From NCBI RefSeq assembly GCF_025024155.1, contig NW_026251743.1, forward strand, positions 186,001 through 250,000: a stretch of 64,000 nucleotides of DNA, read 5' to 3'. Numbering within the stretch: position 1 is the stretch's first letter; every line of letters begins with the position of its first letter. The notes under the pieces are model-generated. The model ran no database searches. It saw only the letters and a program-made list of their open reading frames with translations, and was not told where the DNA came from. A program made the position numbers and the translations under genes. Source of the stretch: Gamsiella multidivaricata (lineage: Eukaryota > Mortierellomycota > Mortierellomycetes > Mortierellales > Mortierellaceae). This document shows positions 21,797 to 34,493 of this stretch, piece by piece.

Positions 21797-24700
21797 ATGG
21801 CAGATATCCGCACAAGACCAATGGAACAGCACCTGTTACCACCAAGTCCATCCACGCAAATACACCACCCTCATCAAATGAGCCAGATGCAGCGGACAGC
21901 CTCTACGACGTCGGATCAAGATGGCGTTTTTGCGAGCACGATGGATGCAACCTCAATCTTGGCCCAGGATTGGATTCAGCCTGCGACAGACTTCAACAAC
22001 CTGACCTCGCTTGGGTTCGATAGCATGTTCCAGTTCAATGGGCAGTCTGACCCCTTCCCGATCGACCACACCGAGTTTGCGTCGAACGACTTTGGGTTCC
22101 CGCCTGGGATGGCCGGACCCCTCTCTTCGATCTTCGAGTCGCCCTCAACTAACCCGCTGAGCTCCAGCACTTCGTCCGAGAACAATACTCCAGCAGGCAT
22201 GATGGACACTAACGCGTTTCTCGGCAACGGCAGCAGTGGCAATGGAAACAATGGTATGGGCATCCATGGCAACGGCCATGTCAATGGCAATGGTTCCCAT
22301 ATCAGTCCTGACTCTGTCGACATTGGAATCCCAGAGCAGAGCGGTAATGTTAATCTGAATCTCGCGCTTAAACCACACTACATGAAGAGTCTGAAAGCAT
22401 CAGCCGCTGCCGCTGCCGCCGCTACCGCTGCTGCCACTGCTAATGCACAGCCCTCATCGCAGCAGCGACAGCAGACTGTCCAAGGATTCAGCCCTGTCCA
22501 GATGGATCTGGGTCCATCAGAGACTGGGATGCAGTCGTTTGCAGTCACGGCAATGTCCTCCCCACAGCAGCAACAGCAACAGCAACAGCAGCAATCCATG
22601 CTTTTCCAGCCGCAACGAGCTGGACAAGATCAAGCACAATCTCAACAAAAACAGCAACAGCATCATCAGCACCCGTTTACGTTCCAGCATCCGTTCCAGC
22701 CCCAGCAACAGACTCTTCAGACAACGCAGATGGAAGAGGATATCATGGCCCAGCATCTTCCTTTCGGTCATTCTCGTCCTTTGTCCATGAGCGGGATGGG
22801 TCAGCAGCAGCCGCTCGAGGATATTCTCTATCCACAGCAGCACCAACTCGGTACGGATATGAAGGGCCATTTCAGACATGCTTCAACCCCCAACCTGTCA
22901 GAGATGATCAAGCAGGAGAACCCTCTGACAGCTCAACGCCAACAGATGCAGCTTCACCATCAACAAGAAGCCTCTCAGGTCTCTCAACAACAGCAACAGC
23001 AATCTATCCACTCTTCGAGCATCCATCCTTTCTCTGCCGCACCATCTATGAGCACTAAACTCAGCATCGCCCCGACTCGCACGCTGACAAAGCGCCCCAG
23101 CGATCTTCACGTCGATATTTCTGGACGATCTAGCTCTTTCCGTCTGAATGGTGATGTCAGGAATGGGGATTTCCGCTTCGGAAGCGATGGTCGTGACCTA
23201 GCAGATAGTGCCTCTGCGCCGCTGTCACCCTCGGCAGGCACCATGACTGCACCTCTCACGCCAGCGTTCTTTTCGCCAGCTTTCGGTGAGGCACTGGGCA
23301 GTCCAGGGTCGGTCTTGTACCAGAGCAGCCCTTTCATGCTGACCTCGCACGATCGGAACCGGACTTCGATTCAAACGGACACATCTATGGGATCCTTCAT
23401 GGACATGCATGCCTCAAGTGCTTCCTCGCCCTCGTCGCTCGGATCGCTTAGTGACGTTGGGCATCGTATGTTCAGGGCTTCGACGGACTCAATGCATGCG
23501 CCCCTGGAGACTGTCACCCCTATGGATATCGCCCGCTCATTCAACGAGATGTCGGACGACTTGGGTTTCATGGAGAAACAAGATGTCGCTTCTGCGCCAC
23601 CATCTTCCGCACTCCAACACCGGGATTCATTTTGCCACTCTCCAGATCATATCGATCCTCACAGCGTAGAGGTCAAGCCTAGCTACTTTTCGACTACCTA
23701 CCAGGACGAGCACAGGCATGTCAAGATGGAAGTGATGTCTACTCCCGAGATCGATCCTGATCACTCCGTCTTCCGGGACTCAACTGTGCCTGAGGGCCCT
23801 ATGACTCCTACTGGAAGCGCCAATGGAAGCGGCCCAACACCAATAAAGACTGCGCGAAAGCGTCGATCAAACGAGGGTGTCTCCCGTTCGTCCACCGGCT
23901 CTTCGCCCTCTAACAGCAGCAGTCCGCCAAGGCCAGCTCGCAGCCGCACCATTTCGAGCACATCATCTTTGATCGACGAGAAGGATGAGCCGTCGGACTC
24001 GCCGATGATCAGCAGCCTTGGCCCGGTGGCGTCTCCAAAGTCCATCATGTTATCTCAGGAACTTAAGCCGCCTTCAAACAAGGCCATGAGGTAGGGAAAA
24101 TGAGCAGCCCTTGAGTGAACCATGTTTTCCTCGGGATTAATCGTTTTCTAATCGATCGTTCATATCTTTTTTGACCTATAGGACAATCATTAAGCGCTTC
24201 TTAGCGGCCAAAACGCCTGCACAGGGTGGTGAAAAATCGGTTTTGATTCTCACGTCCAAAGTGGCGCAGAAATCCTACGGAACAGAGAAGCGGTTCTTGT
24301 GCCCACCACCTACAACGATGCTGCTTGGTAGCAACTGGTGGTCAGCGTCTTCACCTCCTAACCAGTCCTTAGAGGAAGCCCCCGTCTCGACGCCACCGAA
24401 AATGATTGTCTCCATTTGTGGCGAGGCAGGCAGCCAACAGGGCGTCATTGACTGGACAGCAGCCAAGGAAGACGGCGTTGCGCCTATTGTCACTGGAAAA
24501 TGTGTTTCGAAGCAACTGTATATTAACGATGCGGATGAAAAGCGCAAGAAGGTGGAAGTCCTTGTCAAGTTTATGATGGCCGGGGATATCGAGCTGGGAA
24601 CGTTTGCCAGTAAGCCCATCAAGGTCATCAGTAAGCCTAGCAAGAAGCGCCAGAGCATCAAGAACATGGAGCGTAAGTGCCTCTAATTTTTTTTTCTTTG

Positions 24701-26814
24701 TGAATTTTCATTCGCTCAATTTTTCTTTAGTTGACTAATGATTGTTCACTTGTAATTACAATTGTATATGGTTGCAACGTTCTCCACTAGTGTGTATCCA
24801 TCATGGCACCACCATCTCGCTCTTCAACAGAATCCGCTCGCAAACGGTTTCGACGAAGTATTTGGGCGTCTCGACCACAGCGCAAGCGTCTGCACATGCA
24901 CCATGGAATTATGGCAACAACAGCCTGAAGGACTGGCCCAACTTGGAGCCATCACCCGAGTCCTCTGCAAACCCAGTTAACACTGATGGTGGAACCTGCT
25001 TTGTGGCCAGGACCGGCAGCTGGGACCCCTTCGTGGTCTGGATTGTTTCTCCAGGGCAGACAAGGACAGAGACACTCCAAGAGCATTCTCAGCGTCATCC
25101 AGGATTTCCTCCACCTCCAGCAATCGCTATCAACTCGCCACCAGAGAACGCGCCTCAAACACCGATCCATTACAATCAACCCATTGTCCTGCAGTGCCTC
25201 TCAACTGGTCTGGTCAGTCCAGTGATGGTGATTCGCAAGGTCGACAAGGGAAGCATGGTCCTCGGAGGGGGTTCGATCGGTCACCCTTCGGCAGAGTATG
25301 ATCAGGAAGCCATTGGTGATCCCGTGTCGCAGCTTCACAAGGTTGCCTTCCAGATTACAGGCCAGGCGACTCCTGCGAGTACCTTTTCGCATGGAAAACT
25401 TCAGCAAGGCACTTATTTGGCGTGCTTGGGGGATGTTGTTGGAATGCAACGTGCGAACGAAGGAAAGCGGTATTTGCCTGATCCAAAGGGGTCTCAGTCG
25501 TCCACTTTGGATGATAGCACCCAAACGACATCGGCCAACTCAGGCAACCCTTTCTCCATGGATATCGTTCCCGAGATCCCTGAGAGTAGCGCTATTCCTG
25601 AGGCGCTTATGTCGACGTGGTCTGCTGCTGATCAAATGGCCTTAGATACTGCTGCTTGCGTGGGCGGAGAGAGATCGATTGTGACTACGGCCGATGGTCA
25701 AAGGATTGAGCGTAAACGCCGCGTGTCTTCATCGGTAGTCATCAAGTCCACGGGTAGCACAACTAAGGCAGCATCCAAGTCAAGGAGGCGAGTTAACAGC
25801 ATGAGCGTGACTCAGTCAGAGGCACAGCGTATCCGGGCTGGAGCTCTGACAGCAAACAGTCATTATCACCACAGCCCCATTCAAACTTACGTAAATCCTT
25901 CGACGACGTCCTCGAACGCTGGGGTAGAGACCAAGGAGAAACCTGCAAAGGAAACCGCCAAGATTCTGGCGCTCCAGCAGCAGCGCCGACACTCGTCCAT
26001 CTGGACAGAGGACGTGACGGATGCGGCTGTGTGGACTATTGTTGGAACGGATTGCGCGCAGTACAATTTCTGCACTCCCGGAGGTTGCGATTCCATGTCG
26101 CTGCCACGGTCTCCAGTGACATCTTTACCAAAGGTGCTAGAGGTGTGTTTGAACGGTCAGGCGTTTGGAACTCGCGCGTCCGCAGGTCCGATTTCGATCA
26201 ACAACCCCGTCATTCACACAACTAGCAACGGCGGCAGCAACAGCGGTTCTCATGGTAAACATGGACATGCGCATGGACACAGCAAGACGCTTCGTGTGAT
26301 GGAGTCCCATATGAACGACCACCACCAGCATCATCATCATCGAAACGATAGCAACTCAATGAATGGCAGTAATGGCCAAGGAGGAGCGCTTGGATCGACT
26401 GGTGCGGCAGCCCGTCTTATGAACTTGAAGGGTCATGGGTTCACGCGGGATCTGACGGTTTGGTTTGGAACGATCAAGGCGCCCGTGACTGAGTACCAAT
26501 CTCCAGAATTATTGGCGGTCCAGATTCCCGAAGAGGTATCTTTGGGCTCTTCGTTCTACTTTACCAAGGATGACGACGAGGATGTCGAGGGCGATGACGA
26601 GGACAATTTCGCGACGACGGTGAATGGTGGTGGGGATGACGGTAGCAGCATTAGTAGCGGTAGCAGCAGCTGCAACGGCAGTTACTCGGAGCAGCAGAAA
26701 CGGTTCCGACGGAAGCGTGTCAAGGGCCTGTTTGAGTCGGACTGTGTTCCTATCTTGCTGGTCCGGACCGATGGCGTGGTCTACCGATCGGGCCATAGCA
26801 TCACCCTCGGGTGA
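21797..26814 (+). CDS. CSL-family transcription factor (RBP-J/Su(H)-like, Cbf11/Cbf12 type)
   Basis: Three exons: 21797..24090, 24182..24672, 24791..26814, encoding 1602 residues. The first ~765 residues are disordered and rich in Gln, Ser and Met, with Ala, Asn-Gly and poly-Gln runs. The CSL core then begins at the exon 1-2 junction: TIIKRFLAAKTPAQGGEKS, KSYGTEKRFLCPPP (Rel-like N-terminal domain), GTTISLFNRIRSQTVSTKYL, then DPVSQLHKVAFQ of the beta-trefoil near residue 1104, WTIVGTDCAQYNF, and a C-terminal IPT/Rel-homology domain ending near VPILLVRTDGVVYRSGH. Insertions of ~190 and ~130 residues interrupt trefoil and IPT parts. Fungal CSL proteins bind GTGGGAA-type sites and act without Notch; in S. 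pombe they control adhesion and the cell cycle. The long N-terminus resembles the Cbf12 class. Confidence 0.92.
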
Positions 26815-28675
26815 ACAGAGAAGGGAGGAAAAACCTATCATCTCTTCTGTTTATATTTTCTAGCATTTTGTTTAGCACCCATGTACCATGTTTCTTTTTT
26901 TTTTTTTTTTTTTTTTTTCCGTAGTATCCATTGCTATTCTTCTTTGTAAGACTCTATACCCTCACTTCCTCACGGCAACTCTGAATATTTTCACAGCATC
27001 GAGCAAGCACCAACAGCACCTCTTCACTCTCATTTTTTATCTTATTTTTCGCCTGAGCTCCAGGAGGAATAAAAAAAAAAAAGAGACATTTGAAAAATAA
27101 ACGACGGACGACAAGGAAGTTGTAACAAGCAACGAGAATGGATGGAGAGATCAAGAACAGCAAAAAAGACATCATGCACATGGAAAGGCGCGCTACTCTT
27201 TAATGCTTCATATCGACGCGTTTGTTTGGCGCAGACCCATTTACAACAAATGCTGCTCGCGCTATTCGCTGCTAAACAATAGAAGGTCAAATCATGTTGG
27301 CATTGCGAAAAATAACAAGAGAACAGACCCTCGAGGGCTCGAGGGACCAACTCTGGGCCTTAGAAATAACAGTCGGAAGCAGTGACGCGAAATATGAGTT
27401 CAGAGTTCCGGAGAAGGCGGCCGCGCATGTCGGGCGGGCAACCCGTACCATGTCAGGTATCCGGTGCGCCCTCGCAGTAGATTTCGGAACACAACTTGCA
27501 AGTCTGGTCTGTGCGACTAATTAGGTCGTGGAGGAGGCTTGATCGCGATTCACGTAGGCAACATCGGTGTGCCCTGGCGGAGGAGGTTGAGGAGGGATAT
27601 CGGCGACAGGAGCTTGGAGTAAATCGTGAAATAGTGAAAGAGTAGGAGGGGTGGAGGGTTTTGGAGGGAAGTAGGGATGAGACGAATTCGTCGTTATAGT
27701 GAGAAAGGGGGGGGGAGAGGACCAAAATGGCCTAGAACGTCTTCTCTGGGAAAATAATCGGCCTGACTGAATGTTTCTTCTACACAAATCGAGACGCGTT
27801 CCTATTTTTCCAATCGAGCCCACAGGCTACCTGACCGAATCCCCACATTTTTTTTTTTTCCCTTGGTCTTGGTGGTATGCATATCATGCATTTGCTTGCA
27901 CAAGATTAAAGGTTTCCTGGAACAAACGGAAAAAAATAAATACGCCATCGAGAAGCTGCTTATTTGCCAGGTGTCGCCCTGAACCCAGCCGGTGGACTAC
28001 CGGGGGATCGTGAAACAGCCATACTCTCCATCGAAACAGGAACCAAGTAAAAAGGCGAGACCTATATCAACAACTTGGGCATCAAGCGCTTGCCAAGTCA
28101 AGGCATAAAACGTGCAATGGCTTTTGAATGTCCACTCGCGCATCCACAGGGAGATGTATCTGTCTAGGGTAGTAGGCGGCTGCATATACTATGCCCGTTT
28201 TTGCTTCCTTCCTCGAGTGAACGTGGTTCGAGAGAGCACGATGCCCGTTGTCGTAGATGATCAACGCGATGTTTTTTGTTGCCGTCCAGCCCGTCCGTTG
28301 CTTGGATGCCCTTTTGGTGCGATGTGATACAGAGAATAGCGGGGTGAGCACAAGGTGGCGAACGGATGCAGATGATGTTCTGTGGTACCGTTTACCGGTT
28401 GATCTTTCACATCTAAAACGATATCGATCGAGGGGTCCCGTAGCGGATTGTTCCGTTTCTTTCTACATATCTTTTTTGTATGCAGCCCAAAAAAAAAAAA
28501 AAAACGATATCGGTTATAGTAAATGGCAATGAGCTTTATGTTACAAACAAAAAATTCTAAACGATCTTTCTTTTTTTCTTTTTCTTTTTTTTTTAAGCTA
28601 TGGGTATGGATGAAGATAGGGCATATCATATTGTAGATTTCAAAAAAGACATTCTCTCGTTGTTTTTTTTCCTCT
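26815..28675. other. Convergent intergenic region between the CSL and bHLH genes
   Basis: Holds the CSL 3' UTR with a 24-base T run (26895-26918) and a TTTTTTTCC run near 27851. A minus-strand frame at 27521-27823 ends in a Pro-rich stretch followed by GHTDVAYVNRDQASSTT and could be a small gene or exon, but has no recognised domain or poly(A) support. Nothing else was seen. Confidence 0.45.
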
Positions 28676-30422
28676 TTATTGCTTCAGACGCGCGACTTCC
28701 TGCCGCAATTCCTCCACTTCCTTTGCGAGCTCTTCCTGATCCGTTTTCATCTGTGCAATATAGTCGACAGCTGTTTATAAAAAAAAAAAAGGAAAGAATG
28801 AGTAAATTAAAAATTGAACATTACTGACCCAACATTTTACTCCGCCATATGAAACGTGAATACTTGGGCCATGGGTACTTTGGCCGATTTCCACACATAC
28901 CTTTGCTCAGAATTTCCCATTTGCTGGTTTTGAGACTTCGATCGACCGGCAGAGAATCCCGCAGCTCATCAAAAAGCTCCTTCATCTCCTTGCGACGCTT
29001 ACGCTCCGCCAGCTTATGTGACACCCTCAGTTCCGGCGATCGGGAGTAGGGTGTATCGGTCTTGTGTGACGCACTGCCATCGCCATTGGGGTACGCAGAC
29101 GGGTAGCCTGGGTATAGATGCGTCGTCTGTGATCCTGGTCCTGCCGGTCCCTTGTTGTGTTCTGGTCCATGGTTGTTGGAAAGATGCATCCTTTCCATGT
29201 CCATGTTCATCCGTTGGTCATAGTCCGGTGGAGGGTATGGTGAGTGATGCAGGTGGGGCGGTGGCGGTCCGTGTGTGTGGTGAACATCCGCTATCGACGA
29301 CCTCCTCGATCCAGCCTCCGACGATAATAGTGACGGTCTACGAGGCTGATGCAGCGGAAAGTGGGGGCGCGCATGCTCAATTCCTGAAGGCCCATGGGGT
29401 CCGTGAGGGACCATCATCGAGGGCTTGATCTCTGCTGCCGGTTGAAGGTTCAGCGACGGTACTGCTCCATGATTCGAAGCAACTGATCCACGCCTCGGTG
29501 GACTTGACGGCGCAGAATACGAGCTCCTGGATGGATAAGGATGCAGCCCCAATGCCGCATCCGGAATCGAGTCTCGACGTTTTGCGGGATGGTCCAGAGA
29601 ATCGGATGAGTGCACTTGCGAGAGCGGTGTGCTCGATGTTTTCCGCTTGAGGGGACCCAAATTGTTGCCCAATGGGTCGCTGTGGGCAATCGAGTGTCTC
29701 CGCTGGGGCTCCTGTGCCAGAAGCTGCCCCAATGGGCCGGCGCTGCTGTGAATCGACGGTAGTGACTCTCGCCTGCCCGAGGCATGATCCGCCTGACGGA
29801 GATGCAGTGGCGAGTTGGGCGCATGTGCATGATACGGGATTTCAGACGAGTTTGAGGTGGTGGAGGATGCAGACGAGTTGGCATAATGGCGACCATCATT
29901 GGTGTTTGGACCGGATGCATTGCCGTAATAGCTCGAATGATCCATTGTGATGGTGGAGGACCTTCGGTGGGGGTCTCCGGCGGCGTGGTACTCTGGATCG
30001 ACGACGGAGCCTCGACGTGAGTTGCTCATATAGGTGTGCAGCGGATGGGATGGTTCAATTGGAGGGAGGGGTCGGCCCTGGAAGACCTCGGCCGAGGAGG
30101 GCAGGGGCGGCGAGGGTGTGTTGGGTGCAGGGTGATGGTATTGGGATGGAGCGGGGCCGTTATGGGAGGTGGAGTAGCGACGGTCTTCGTAGTGGTGGTC
30201 TGGGTGGGACTGAGTCTGGGTGTCCTGAGGAGGGTAGTGCTGGTGGTTATGAAAAGACGGTGGCGGTGGGTATGGATGGCCATTGGATGTGCCGTTATTG
30301 TTGCTGGGGTGGTGGTGCTGTTGCTGGGGATGATGAGCTGAGGGAGGGGAGGGGGGTTGGTGATCCATGGAGGAGGAGGAGGAGTCCATAGGACTATCCT
30401 CGGTCGGGGTGGTGGTCCTCAT
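28676..30422 (-). CDS. bHLH transcription factor, Esc1-like
   Basis: Two exons on the minus strand, 30422..28901 and 28770..28676, with a 130-bp intron inside helix 2, encoding 538 residues. The bHLH lies at the C-terminus: [20 protein letters not shown] is basic region plus helix 1, with the E-R-x-R-R E-box contacts. [20 protein letters not shown] is loop and helix 2, and exon 2 adds [20 protein letters not shown], a short coiled coil like the zipper of bHLH-ZIP proteins. The preceding ~430 residues are Ser/Pro/His-rich with many RRxS motifs (possible PKA sites, inference). The family member I recall as closest is S. pombe Esc1, a regulator of sexual differentiation. The ATG at 30422 is the first after the leader; the frame is open further upstream but is low-complexity. 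Confidence 0.88.
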
Positions 30423-31750
30423 ATGGTAGGTAGTAGTCAGTGATCGAAGGATTAACACGGGGAGGGATTGAAGAAGAGACGAGGGAGAGGATTGTTTAAT
30501 GAAGGAGGGGTGATTCAGAAAGGGGAGTTGCTTTGAGGATGGAGGATGGGGAGGATGGAGAGGATGGGGAGGATGTCGGCGGTTGATGAAGAGAGGGGCG
30601 TGAAGATGATGGTGTGAAGATGATGACTGGCGGAAGGGTAGAAAATAAAGAGTGAGAGAAAGAGAGAAAGAGAGAAAGAGAGAAAGAGAGAGTAGCCAGC
30701 ACCCACCAATAACAAAAACAAACAACAACAAAAAAAATGTCTCGCATTGTACGTAGTCGATTAATAAATTATTCCGAGACATAGTTTGCCACGAGCTGGT
30801 TGTGTGGAGTGCGAATAAAAATAAACTGCAGACGTTGTCGGAGCAGGAATGTATCAATTGAGCTCCTCTCCCCCTTTCCCCATGCCCAGAAGTGGATTGC
30901 AAACAGTGCAGACCCGAAAGAGGGGTGTGCATAAAACGGCATATCGACTTATCGACTTTGACGTCGTATGTAATCGTATCGCATGGCTTCGCGTGGCATC
31001 GCATGGCATCGCACGAGGGAAAAAAGCTCACTTCAACAACGTGGCCTAATCATTTGCGAGACATATGCGAAAACAAACATGCATCCCACTCACCCTAAAA
31101 TGAAAGCCTCGGTCGCTCTGCACTATTCGCTCCTTTAAAAGCCCATTCACCACCGCGGTAGGCCTCAGGATACGACCTGTTGTCAGCAACGCAGGTACAT
31201 CCATGTTTCATTTGATCTGCACCCCCATATCGAAGCACCAGTGACAAGAAAAGAGTGAAAGTCAACCCGTACCCACATCATGAGCATGGTTATGGTCGTG
31301 GGCCTCTCTTCTCTCTCTAATATTTCATTACCTCCCGCTGCTCCCTTCCTGTTGCCAATGTGTCTCTTGGTAATGTTTTCTAGTATCCATACAATGTCGA
31401 AACAACATCAGTAACAACAAAGTATTAATACATCACCCTAGCATGGCATTGCTCATACCTCACAACACAAACGACATTACCTTCCTGGGAATCACGCGAG
31501 AGCATACGCAACAAAGGTACCACAGCAGGCAAAATAGAAAAGAAAGTCGAGAGCGACATGAACGTAGAGTTTGAGCGAAGTTCAAAAATAAACCCGAAAC
31601 AAACTAGGGGACGAAGGAAAAAAAAAAGCTTTTTGTTGTTGCTCTTTGTTCCTCCTGTTCATATAACGGAAATACGGTGGTGCCGCTCATTCATAAATCA
31701 TCCTTGGCAATGCCCTGGCCAGAACAAATACAATATGTGCATATTTTACT
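30423..31750. other. Upstream region of the bHLH gene
   Basis: Purine-rich leader on the plus strand (pyrimidine-rich in the bHLH sense), a GAGAGAAA microsatellite, and about 900 bp without a recognised feature. Confidence 0.5.
30654..30692. repeat. GAGAGAAA microsatellite in the bHLH leader
   Basis: About five units of the octamer GAGAGAAA in tandem, 230 bp upstream of the bHLH start codon. On the bHLH strand this is a CT-rich tract, like the pyrimidine-rich leaders of the CSL and TMEM184-like genes. Confidence 0.7.
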
Positions 31751-31760
31751 AAAATCTAGT

Positions 31761-31951
31761 CTATGCATTAGGCCTGATGATGTCGCTTGAAGAAACTAAC
31801 AGTTCCCGGAGCAAGGCGCTGGAAACAAAAAAAAAAAAAAAGTTGTCAGAATAGGGATATAGGATCCTGCTCTTTCTTACCGACGCATAAACATGCACAG
31901 AGAAAGCAAAAGCGATGTGAGAAGTGTAACAGAATCAAGTGCACGACGCAT
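31761..31951 (-). CDS. Putative spliced 42-aa ORF, possible small membrane protein or spliced ncRNA
   Basis: On the minus strand an upstream intron ends with a perfect TACTAAC branch site (31971-31977) and TTCCAG acceptor. The exon that follows, 31951..31881, opens with ATG and ends at a GTAAGA donor. A second 62-bp intron has a CTGAC branch site, a 15-base T tract and a TTTCCAG acceptor leading to exon 31818..31761. The joined frame is 42 codons: a basic start (MRR), the hydrophobic stretch VTLLTSLLLSLCMFM, then a short polar tail. Two canonical introns in series are hard to explain by chance, so a spliced transcript is likely. Whether it codes is unclear, since the upstream exon may contribute or the RNA may be non-coding. 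Confidence 0.35.
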
Positions 31952-32446
31952 CTGGAATAACAAGCTCTGTTAGTACCACAGTGAGATGAAGGAGATCCGC
32001 TAAGGTTCCAATGAGCATGTGTATTTGGCATCTTGACTAGCCTAGATATAGATCAATAATATTGCCGCTTAAACCATCGAACGATATTCCTCATGGTCGT
32101 TAACTCCCTACGACCGCCCTTCGTTCGGGAGATGAAAAATCATCTCAGATCTGTCTTTGAACGTAATGCATGAAATGAAGTAGAGCTTCTGCCCAGAGAT
32201 ACCAAGGGATATTATCGCCCATGCACCAGTTTGGCCTCCTTTGCGGTTTCTAAAGTTCAGGCACCTCCCGACAGGCCCTACATTTAAACCCCATACAACG
32301 AGCCCAGATAACCACCGTTATTATCGTTTTACATGCCTTTATTATCGTTTAAAGGCTACAGTTTGCAGTAATAGTAATGAACGCTCCAGAAGAAGATATG
32401 ATGAAGGGCCACGACAGTTTCGATTGACCCAAATTTACACATTTCA

Positions 32447-34493
32447 CTATGTTCGTTTGACCTGCTTCATCTTGGCCATGTGTGATTTCAGCTTCTTGTA
32501 TTTGTCCGACTGGAAATGAATATAGAACATGGACGATTAGTTACTGCCATGCGTCAGCAGTAGCACCGCATCTCATCCAAGAAAAACTAGCAGAAAAACT
32601 TACTTTGCCACCACGAGACTTGTCATATATCACAGACGACTCGGGCATGTATGCATAAGAACCACGATCGATCTGAGGCACTCTGACACTCAATGGCCTA
32701 GCATTGGGAACACTGTTGTAATGTAGTCGATCATCGTGAGAAAAGTTAAATATTAGTTCTCTGGCCATTCCATGCCTTGTGGCTCCAATACTGATGAGTA
32801 AAGACCAGCATGAAACGTACTCCATAGCACTGCTTGAAGAAGATGCCTCGGGACGTCTGCGTTGTGATGTTGATGCTGCGAGGTTGTCGTGTGCGTAGTT
32901 GATCTTCTTTTCTCTATAATCCTGACTCAGCTTAACAATGGGTCGGCTCCACTTGTCTATTCAATTGCACAATACGAATTAGCACAGCCATGGAACATCA
33001 GGGCCAGACAACTGCCGAACATGCCATGCGTCGAATCGTACCAACAAGAGCATGGGCCTTGCGCTTGATGCTAGGTGTCACCCGAGAGTCATCGACCTTG
33101 GTGTAAAAGTAAACAACACGACCGACCCCACTGCTGACAAGATGATCCGTTTGAATTGGCAACTATAATGCCGTAAAATTCCCATTAGTCAGGATATGCC
33201 GTCTTGAGTCCCCAAGGTCGCGGCAGGATGTACTCCTGCAAGCTCGACACTTACAATGTCCAAAAGATCCAGAAAGTCCTGAATGATATCCAAACTTGGC
33301 AGAGATGCATCCTGCCACGGTTCCAGCCAAAGCTTCATTGCTTCCAATATTCCGTTATCCAAGAATGTGTTGTGAACATGCGATCTACGAGGGAGACGTA
33401 GGATCAAATAGTGTCAATCGCACAGCAACTCTGATTAGTCAACTTCCGCGCATCGTCGTTTGACAGTGAATTGGCCCATACTTGTTTAGTTGCTTCTTCA
33501 CGCTCTCCAGCATCCTGACTTTTGAAAGAGCTGACTGCTGCTTCAATTTGGAATCGACATCCGCGAATGCTGCCGCTCGCATCTTGGCGACAAATCTGGA
33601 TGCACTCTCATCCAGCTCAGTGTCCTATGTTCAGCATAATGAGGATGAAGATGCCTCATAAGTGTGTCGACCAGCGATAACATGAGCTGGCCAAGTCATG
33701 CACAAAGAAGCAAGTCACCTACAATGTCTTCTTCATCCTTTCTTCGTCTCCTGGATGAAGACTTTCCACTCTTGAGTGCTAATTCGAAATCTTTCTCCAG
33801 TTGCTGCAGTGCTTGTTGACGGGGATCCAAGGGCAATTCCTCGCCGCCCTCTAGGTTTTGTGAGCCTTCCTTAGTGGGCTTGGTCTTTTTGCTGATCCTA
33901 TTTCCAAGATTCCAACGGTCCGAATAATGGATTAGTAAAGATCCAATGAACCGTTCTTGCTGTGTACACGATGCGTCGTCTGGCTCGACATAGATCATAA
34001 CAGGGTGACGCCGCCTACTTTTTCTTCTTGTGCTCTGGTGCTGGGGAGTCACCATCAGCGAACCTCTTTTTGAAGCTCGGAAGAGGAACGCCTTCTTCTT
34101 CTGGTTCCTCCTCTGCATCTTCTCCCTGGGCAGTGTCCTTGTCTGTCTCATCCTGTTTGTCCTCGTGATCGTCGTGGGTGCGATCTATGTATGGGAATGG
34201 CAAAGTGTGAGAGGGGGGGACGTAGCAACAACAGCGTGCACATCAGTTGAGGACGGTGATATCCAGAACGCATTCTATACCATCGTATTCGCGGTCTCCG
34301 TTGTAGATCAGATCATCCTCATCGTCGTCATCGTCGCCAAAGATATCGCGCTCAATTCGTTTCTAATGCGATCCAGCATACGTCGAATGTAGTGAAGATT
34401 AGAATAAACGAGTACGGTCTCGCTTGAAGTGTCCAGTAGAGGCTAATAGAGATGGAGGGGTTTCCGTATTTCGGCTACCTTGTCTGAGGACAT
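32447..34493 (-). CDS. IWS1: Transcription elongation factor Iws1/Spn1
   Basis: Ten exons on the minus strand: 34493..34479, 34362..34281, 34184..34019, 33897..33723, 33624..33482, 33384..33255, 33162..33042, 32956..32821, 32712..32604, 32509..32447; together 379 residues. The N-terminus is acidic (DIFGDDDDDEDDLIYNG). The TFIIS N-terminal (LW) domain is clear: HNTFLDNGILEAMKLWLEPW, ASLPSLDIIQDFLDLLD, then VSSGVGRVVYFYTK and ALVDKWSRPIVKLSQDYRE. The C-terminus RPLSVRVPQIDRGSY and MPESSVIYDKSRGGK, then a basic end, matches the family. Iws1 works with Spt6 on elongating RNA polymerase II in chromatin and mRNA export. Nine small introns make this the most intron-dense gene of the window. Confidence 0.93.

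Noticed and set aside
26137..26340. Met/Val-rich minus-strand frame
   Set aside because: Antisense of His/Asn-rich repeats in the CSL gene.
30017..30391. Plus-strand Gly/Arg-rich frame
   Set aside because: It is the antisense shadow of the Pro/His-rich part of the bHLH gene.
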